NCBI RefSeq assembly: GCF_005239225.2
Contig: NC_133301.1
Location: 4,923,157-4,987,156 of the forward strand
Direction: 5' to 3'
Length of the DNA stretch: 64,000 nucleotides
Origin: Populus alba
Lineage: Eukaryota; Streptophyta; Magnoliopsida; Malpighiales; Salicaceae
Part shown: positions 58,766-64,000 of the stretch, one piece after another
How the letters are laid out: each line of letters opens with the position of its first letter
How positions within the stretch are numbered: the first letter of the stretch is position 1
Notes under the pieces: generated by a model
Database searches by the model: none
What the model was told of the DNA's origin: nothing
The model's input: only the letters and a program-made list of their open reading frames with translations
Made by a program: the position numbers and the translations under genes

Positions 58766-61700
58766 TTAATTCGACAATCATAAAAATTCATCTTATATCA
58801 ATGGTTAGACACCAAAATAATTATATAATCAATATTCATCGAGTCATTTCATTTTGTGAGTTGAACTCTACAATCAATATTAATTAATATTCATTGAGTG
58901 CTCTCGTATCAAAGAATAAAGTCTTATAATTGAAATCAAAGTAAAAGTCCAAAATATTATTTGAAAAAACACTTAACAAGATACATCATTCAAAATCAAA
59001 CAAGAAATCAACATATAATTGCACGTGATAGCAATTAATTGAATAATTAGTCATACTAATCCACGATCGATCGATCATTCAAGCATCGACTCAGCAAACA
59101 CTAGGAGCGACATTCCTCTCAGTTAATCCTCAAAAATTAAATCACAGCCTCATCTTCTTAGTTCCACCATAAAATTATTATTTTTTTTGTTGTATTTATG
59201 TGTTTTGAATTAGTTAGAAAAGACTTGATTAATTTCTCATTTGTCTACATATTTTTGTTCAGTAAATTCATTAATGACTTAATTAGTAGGGGTGTCTTCA
59301 CTATAAATAGGTAATGTCATTACAAGTACAATACGAATGAAACCCATATATGTATGAGAAGCTAGTAATTTTACGTAACAGGAAAGAATTAGAAGAAGAG
59401 GTTAATTCGAGAGTTTTGTTAGGTTAAACTATGATTAATTTATGTTTACAGAACCAAGCAAAATTTCTCCCTTCGACTAGTTGTGAAGAACAGCACGATC
59501 CTTTTCCCTGTATACCATAAGCCCTCAAACATAAACAGAATGTTTTGAGTTATTCCCATAATGATCCGAATTGATGGCTCATCAGACAAAGCTTCACTCA
59601 AATATGAAAGGTTGAACTTAAAAGACACCCCATTTTTATATTTGTTATTCTTTTTATTTTCCTTTTTCTTTTTTGGGGGGTTCATGCACATGTTTCGAAG
59701 CATTTTTAAAAAAAGTTTAAAATTTTTTATTTTTTATTTTACTTTAAATTAATATATTTTTGATGTTTTAAATTATTTTGATATATTAATGTCAAAAATA
59801 ATTTTTTAAAAATAAAAAATATTTTAAAAAATAATTGCTACCATACTTTCAAATATCCATTTATAATAATGGATTTCAAGCTGAAATGAGAAAGAAATGA
59901 CAAAACGTAAGCACGTGGATATTGATTTTAACAAATCGCTCTCTAATTGTCCCCCCATTGCAAGGACTAAATTAACAAATGAACTTCACAGATGTTATTG
60001 TCTAGAGAAAATTAATTCTTGTCCCCGACACCCTGCTCACGAACTAATCACAGGGGAGCAGAACTGGAATTAGGACCTACACCTTGCCTCCTTAGCAACG
60101 TTAACACGTGACATGGCATGGACTCACACCTGATCATGCCCCTAGTCAGCTTTGCCTTTGAGAGTTTCAAAGGGAGGGAAACATTGCACATATATTCTTA
60201 GCATATGCCAGCCCTGTACGTGGGTCTGTGACCCTCTCCTTGATAAATTGTTTCATGTGCATAAGATTACATTTCTTACTTGGTGGTCCTGCAACATTCT
60301 CCGTAGGATACCAGTGAAATGTATTCCTTTATAAACTTTGAAACCAATCGGTTGGTTATATATAATTTGAACCTTGTTATTTTTAATATATTTAATTTTA
60401 ATAAAAAGGTTTTATTTATTATTAGTATTCATCAATTATTTAATTAATAAATCTAATATTTGATTAATGAATTTAAAATAAATATAAAATTATTGTGATA
60501 AAAATGATTTGCAAAAGAAAATTATAAAGTTATTACAATTATAGGATTCCTATTGCATCAAAGAATTATTTTTAATATTCATGGTTAATGTTCTATTAAG
60601 ATTAGACATTAATTACACCCGTTGAGATTGATACATACTATCTTCTTTTTTTTTTTTTTTTTTGAAAAAAATAGTTGTTCTCATGAATTGAGGTATGAGG
60701 GATATATGAAACTAATATGTAGGTGCTTGTTAGATAAAATATATACTGAAATGACCTGCATGAGAATTTTATATGGCAAATCAATTGTGCCTATGAAAAT
60801 ACTTACATAATAATTGTGTAAATGATCCTTAGACTTGAGATAATCAAGTTATCTTATTCAGGAAATACTATATTTTAATCCTACTACATGTTTTCCTAAT
60901 AAAGGGTAACAAATAAACAAATATTAGATATAATATGAACAATATGAAGGTATTTGAGTAATCATGAGATTTGAAAAGAGTTTCAAGTCATATTTAAATA
61001 ATTAATGACTATGATGTTGAGAACAAACATAATTTGACATCGTAGACATACTTCATGATATAATATCTAAACTGAAATATTTTTTATAAATAGATAATAA
61101 TTATCCTAAAAAACTAATCACTGAAAGGTTAAATCAAGCCACTTAAAACTTTTCTAATAGTTTGAGGATTAAAACATGTTATTAGACTTTGTACTTGATC
61201 TTAAAATGTAAATCAATTAATTTTTAAATTGATAATAAATTAATTTATTTAATTCTATTTTATTTATGATTGTGATTTATTTTTGGACCAATTTATTAAG
61301 AAACCTAATGGGTTACACTCACAAAAATCATTGGTAAAAAATTATAATGGAATGATTAATCAAGTATGACTTAACTGTAAATAAATTTTATAAATTGAGG
61401 ACTAAAATATAATTTATACAGGAAATTATAATTATAGACCTAAAAAAATCAAGTATATACTTGATTGAATAAATTTTATAAAATTATTATGAAATAATAT
61501 TTGTGATATTATTTAACAATAAAAATAAATTTTACCATTTTTAGAGTTTTCAAATTTTTTATAAATAAAATATCATCCCTCTTATTTTCTGAATAATTTA
61601 ATAATACAACAATACAAAACATTTGAAAAACATAAAAGAAAAGAGTTTGTACTAGAAAACACAGCAATATCTTTCTTCTAAAAGAGTTAAAGAGATTTAT

Positions 61701-62773
61701 CACTTGTGATTTGTGTTAATTATTATTAAAAACCAAACACTTTAATGACTTATGATTTATAATAATTCTTCTAAAAATATTTAATTTATTATTTTCACTG
61801 TAAATATATGTTTCAAGAAACCCAATTAAAAAATGATACAAGGGTGAGGATTTGAAGGGAAAAAGCTAGCTATAGCTCATGCGCTTGGTCTAACTAGGCA
61901 GGCAATAGGTGCTAGTTGAAGGAGGAGGGGTGAAAGTTTTGAAAGAGATTAATTTTTGAGTGGTGTTGTTGGGGATCCCAATATAAGACAGGAACAGTGC
62001 TCTTTTCCCAACAAAGCAAAAAAGCAAAGGGATAGGCAAGGCATCTTCTCTTTCCTTGTTATTTAGTGCTCTCATCCTCTGACTGTCAAACATGAAAGGG
62101 AAGACAAGGAGGCCTCTCTCGCTCGATCTCTTAATGTTGCTGCTTTCTTGGGGTCTCTATCACTCGATCGCCATACTCATGTGCATGCATGCTTCATGCC
62201 CCCTTTCGATTCATTCCTCTTCATATGTTGAATGAATCTAACTGGTGATGAATTAATTAGCATTAACACTTGGGACTCTTGGAAATCTCAGAGGAACAAG
62301 AGCGACAAAATGTTTTCTAGGGATTGATGAGGAGGACAATAAAAGAGAAGATCGATGTTGTGTTGTTAGATATAAAAAGAAAAATAGATGTATTTTGCGA
62401 TTTGTTATTTTGTTTTTAACAGGGATAGGACAACACACTCATTAACAAAACCATTGAAACCTGGCCTTCAAGAATGGGCGTCTCTCTCCTCTCACGTAAA
62501 CCTATTCAATATTTTTGTAGCGTTAAGCAAAATGTAATCCCATGTATCATCTGAGCCCAACTTGGCCATTAGAAGGTCTCAAGTTCGAGCGAAATAATAA
62601 TAATTCTAAGTTGTCTTAAAGAGAATGCATCAGCCAAAATATGGATAGTTCACTTTAAGAATTCTGGAAATTTAATTGTTTCAGTCATATGCGGTGAAGA
62701 GATACGGTTAAACAAGTGAAGAAGAAAAAAAACGGAGGATGGTAATGTGAATTGAATAAGGATATGGTGATTA
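58766..62773. other. Long AT-rich intergenic region
   Basis: A TATA-like CTATAAATAG lies at 59300-59309 with no ORF after it. 59690-59865 is a MITE-like repeat. 59940-60340 is less AT-rich but has no motif I can name. 61840-62460 includes pyrimidine-rich stretches; small ORFs there are unconvincing. No gene or RNA supported. Confidence 0.45.
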
Positions 62774-63016
62774 TGTTAAATGTAATTTTTAATTCTCAAT
62801 TATTGTTAGCTTTTATGCCTCTTCTTTTCTTAGTTTTCCCTAGATTGTGGAAGTCTAAGTGCTCTTAGACTTCATTAATTGAGGCCTTATTATATAAGTC
62901 CTTTTCTCTTTTTGTGTATTAAGTAAGGAAAACTAGAACAAAGGAATAATAAGATCGCCTCTACCATTTATCCTTCCAATCTTTTTTCTTCTCTGTTTCC
63001 GCTATTATTTCCAACA
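62774..63016 (+). repeat. Copia-type 5' LTR
   Basis: A probable LTR of about 243 bp from TGTTAAATG to TTTCCAACA, containing a TATA-like TATATAAG at 62891-62898. Its right limit is fixed by the primer-binding site just after it. The left limit is a best guess from the TG start. Confidence 0.6.
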
Positions 63017-63020
63017 GATT

Positions 63021-63032
63021 TGGTATTAGAGC
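63021..63032 (+). other. Retrotransposon primer-binding site
   Basis: TGGTATTAGAGC is one base from TGGTATCAGAGC, the usual site complementary to the 3' end of initiator tRNA-Met in Copia elements. It lies 4 bases after the LTR. Confidence 0.85.
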
Positions 63033-63043
63033 AAGGTTTATTC

Positions 63044-64000
63044 TATGGCTTCTTCTTCTAACATTTCTACCTTCTTTTAAACAACTACATAGATTCCTAT
63101 CTTTGATGGAGAACATTATGAAGGCAAGAGAAGCATGAGTTATATTGAGAAATGAATTCCAGGGCTTTTAGAAAGCCATTTCCATTTGGCTGCAGAATTT
63201 ATGGAGAGAATATGAAAATCTTACAATGAAGGATAGTGAGTTGGTTAAAGATTTCTCTTCTAGAACTACTGAAATTATCAATCAAATCAAAATTTATGGA
63301 GACAATATTTCTGATAAAAAAGTTGCAAAGAAGATTATCAGAAGTTTACCATAAAAATTTGAACATATAGTTGTTGTTATTGAAAAAACAAAAGATCTGC
63401 CAAGATTTTCAATACATGAATTGATGGGATCTCTTAAAGCACATGAACAAAGAGTGAACTAGTATAGCAAGCAACCAATGGAGCAGACTTTTTAGATTAA
63501 AGCTAATTTTTCTAATGGCAGGGGAGTAAGTTTTCATCACGATCATAAAGGAGGAAGAACATTTTTAAAAAGAGACTTGTATGAAAGAGTAGGTGAACGT
63601 CAAAATCATAATAGAGGCAAAAATAGAAGTAGAGGAAGAAGAAGAGCGAATTTTCAACCAAGAGTAGGCAACAATTCCTATTGCTCTATTTGCAAGAGAA
63701 TTGGTCATGAAACTTGAGATTGTTTCTTCAAGTGTACTAGTTGTAAAAATTCCACTCATTCTGTCAGAAACTTCTAGCACAAAGACAAGGCAGATGGCTA
63801 TAAAAGGAACAATACAACAAATTATTCAAAGGAGGAAGATCAACTGTTCTATTCCTACATGAATGCAAAACACAAAGAAGAAGAAATCTAGTATCTTGAT
63901 AGTGGTTGTAGTCATCATATTATTGGTGATCGCTCAAGCTTTGAAGCTCTTGATGAAGAGTTTTCTTCTCATGTTGAACTTGGTGACAATAAAAGAGTGG
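63044..64000 (+). pseudogene. Copia gag-protease relic, continues past the window
   Basis: It starts ATGGCTTCTTCTTCT (MASSS). Gag phrases follow (IPIFDGEHYE at about 63090, a UBN2-like stretch to 63460), an Arg-rich part near 63600-63660, and a zinc knuckle CSICKRIGHET-x-DC at 63682-63723 with a stop inside it. The protease start with YLDSGCSHHIIGDRSSFE (Asp-Ser-Gly) is at 63892-63945. At least six stops or frame breaks show that it is inactive. Integrase and RT should lie to the right, outside the window. Confidence 0.85.

Noticed and set aside
59280..59440. TATA-like box suggesting a promoter
   Set aside because: No ORF, splice pattern or recognisable small RNA follows it.
61890..62438. 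Two small ORFs (-) near a pyrimidine-rich stretch
   Set aside because: No motif and no splice partners; likely chance frames.
62550..62610. tRNA-like words (TTGGCCATTAGAAGG, AAGTTCGAGCG) next to AATAATAAT
   Set aside because: Suggests a SINE head, but no body, tail or target duplication could be followed.

Overview
This is nuclear DNA of a woody eudicot. The AT-rich composition, the gene set (TT2-like R2R3-MYB, GT-2-type trihelix factor, RID2/BUD23 methyltransferase, BIG GRAIN 1-like protein) and the repeat types point to Salicaceae, most likely Populus. That species call is inference. The window is gene-poor: three genes look intact, one MYB gene is broken, and most of the rest is transposon sequence of many ages.

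Layout. 1-14060 is an old, decayed two-gene CACTA (En/Spm) transposon on the + strand, entering from the left. Its tnp2 gene is split by a 6.15-kb Ty3/gypsy-type insertion (2208-8357) flanked by a 5-bp duplication, and that insertion itself holds three copies of a ~1.8-kb LTR, one of them inverted inside another. 14623-15731 (-) is the R2R3-MYB, with a stop codon and a damaged splice acceptor. 15.7-24 kb holds minisatellites, a probable Helitron 3' end, MITE-like repeats and a tRNA-derived SINE. 24043-31290 is a second CACTA element with both ends and a CAT target duplication. It carries an open Transposase_24 gene (six exons, 431 codons) and an open but C-terminally short tnp2 gene, both on the - strand. 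31.3-34.5 kb holds gypsy relics on both strands. A 62-codon in-frame piece of plastid psbE lies at 37000-37188.

Host genes follow. The trihelix gene is at 38041-39990 (-, 2 exons, 615 aa). RID2/BUD23 is at 43996-47159 (-, 9 exons, 289 aa), with telo-box and site II motifs upstream. The BIG GRAIN 1-like gene is at 53296-54660 (-, one exon, 454 aa). Between them lie a short CACTA deletion derivative (42435-43691), a LINE tail, two SINEs with clear target duplications, a 29-bp-arm hairpin, and a minisatellite at 58.2-58.8 kb. A Copia LTR, primer-binding site and decayed gag-protease run off the right edge from about 62774.

The most informative theme is the CACTA family: three members of different ages sit within 44 kb. 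The old copy keeps the tnp2 C-terminal domains that the younger copy has lost. The younger copy has an extra block of terminal-type motifs between its two genes. The non-autonomous copy keeps only ends and leader. Exon boundaries were derived by eye from GT/AG sites and reading-frame continuity; family names rest on recognised motifs, not on database searches.
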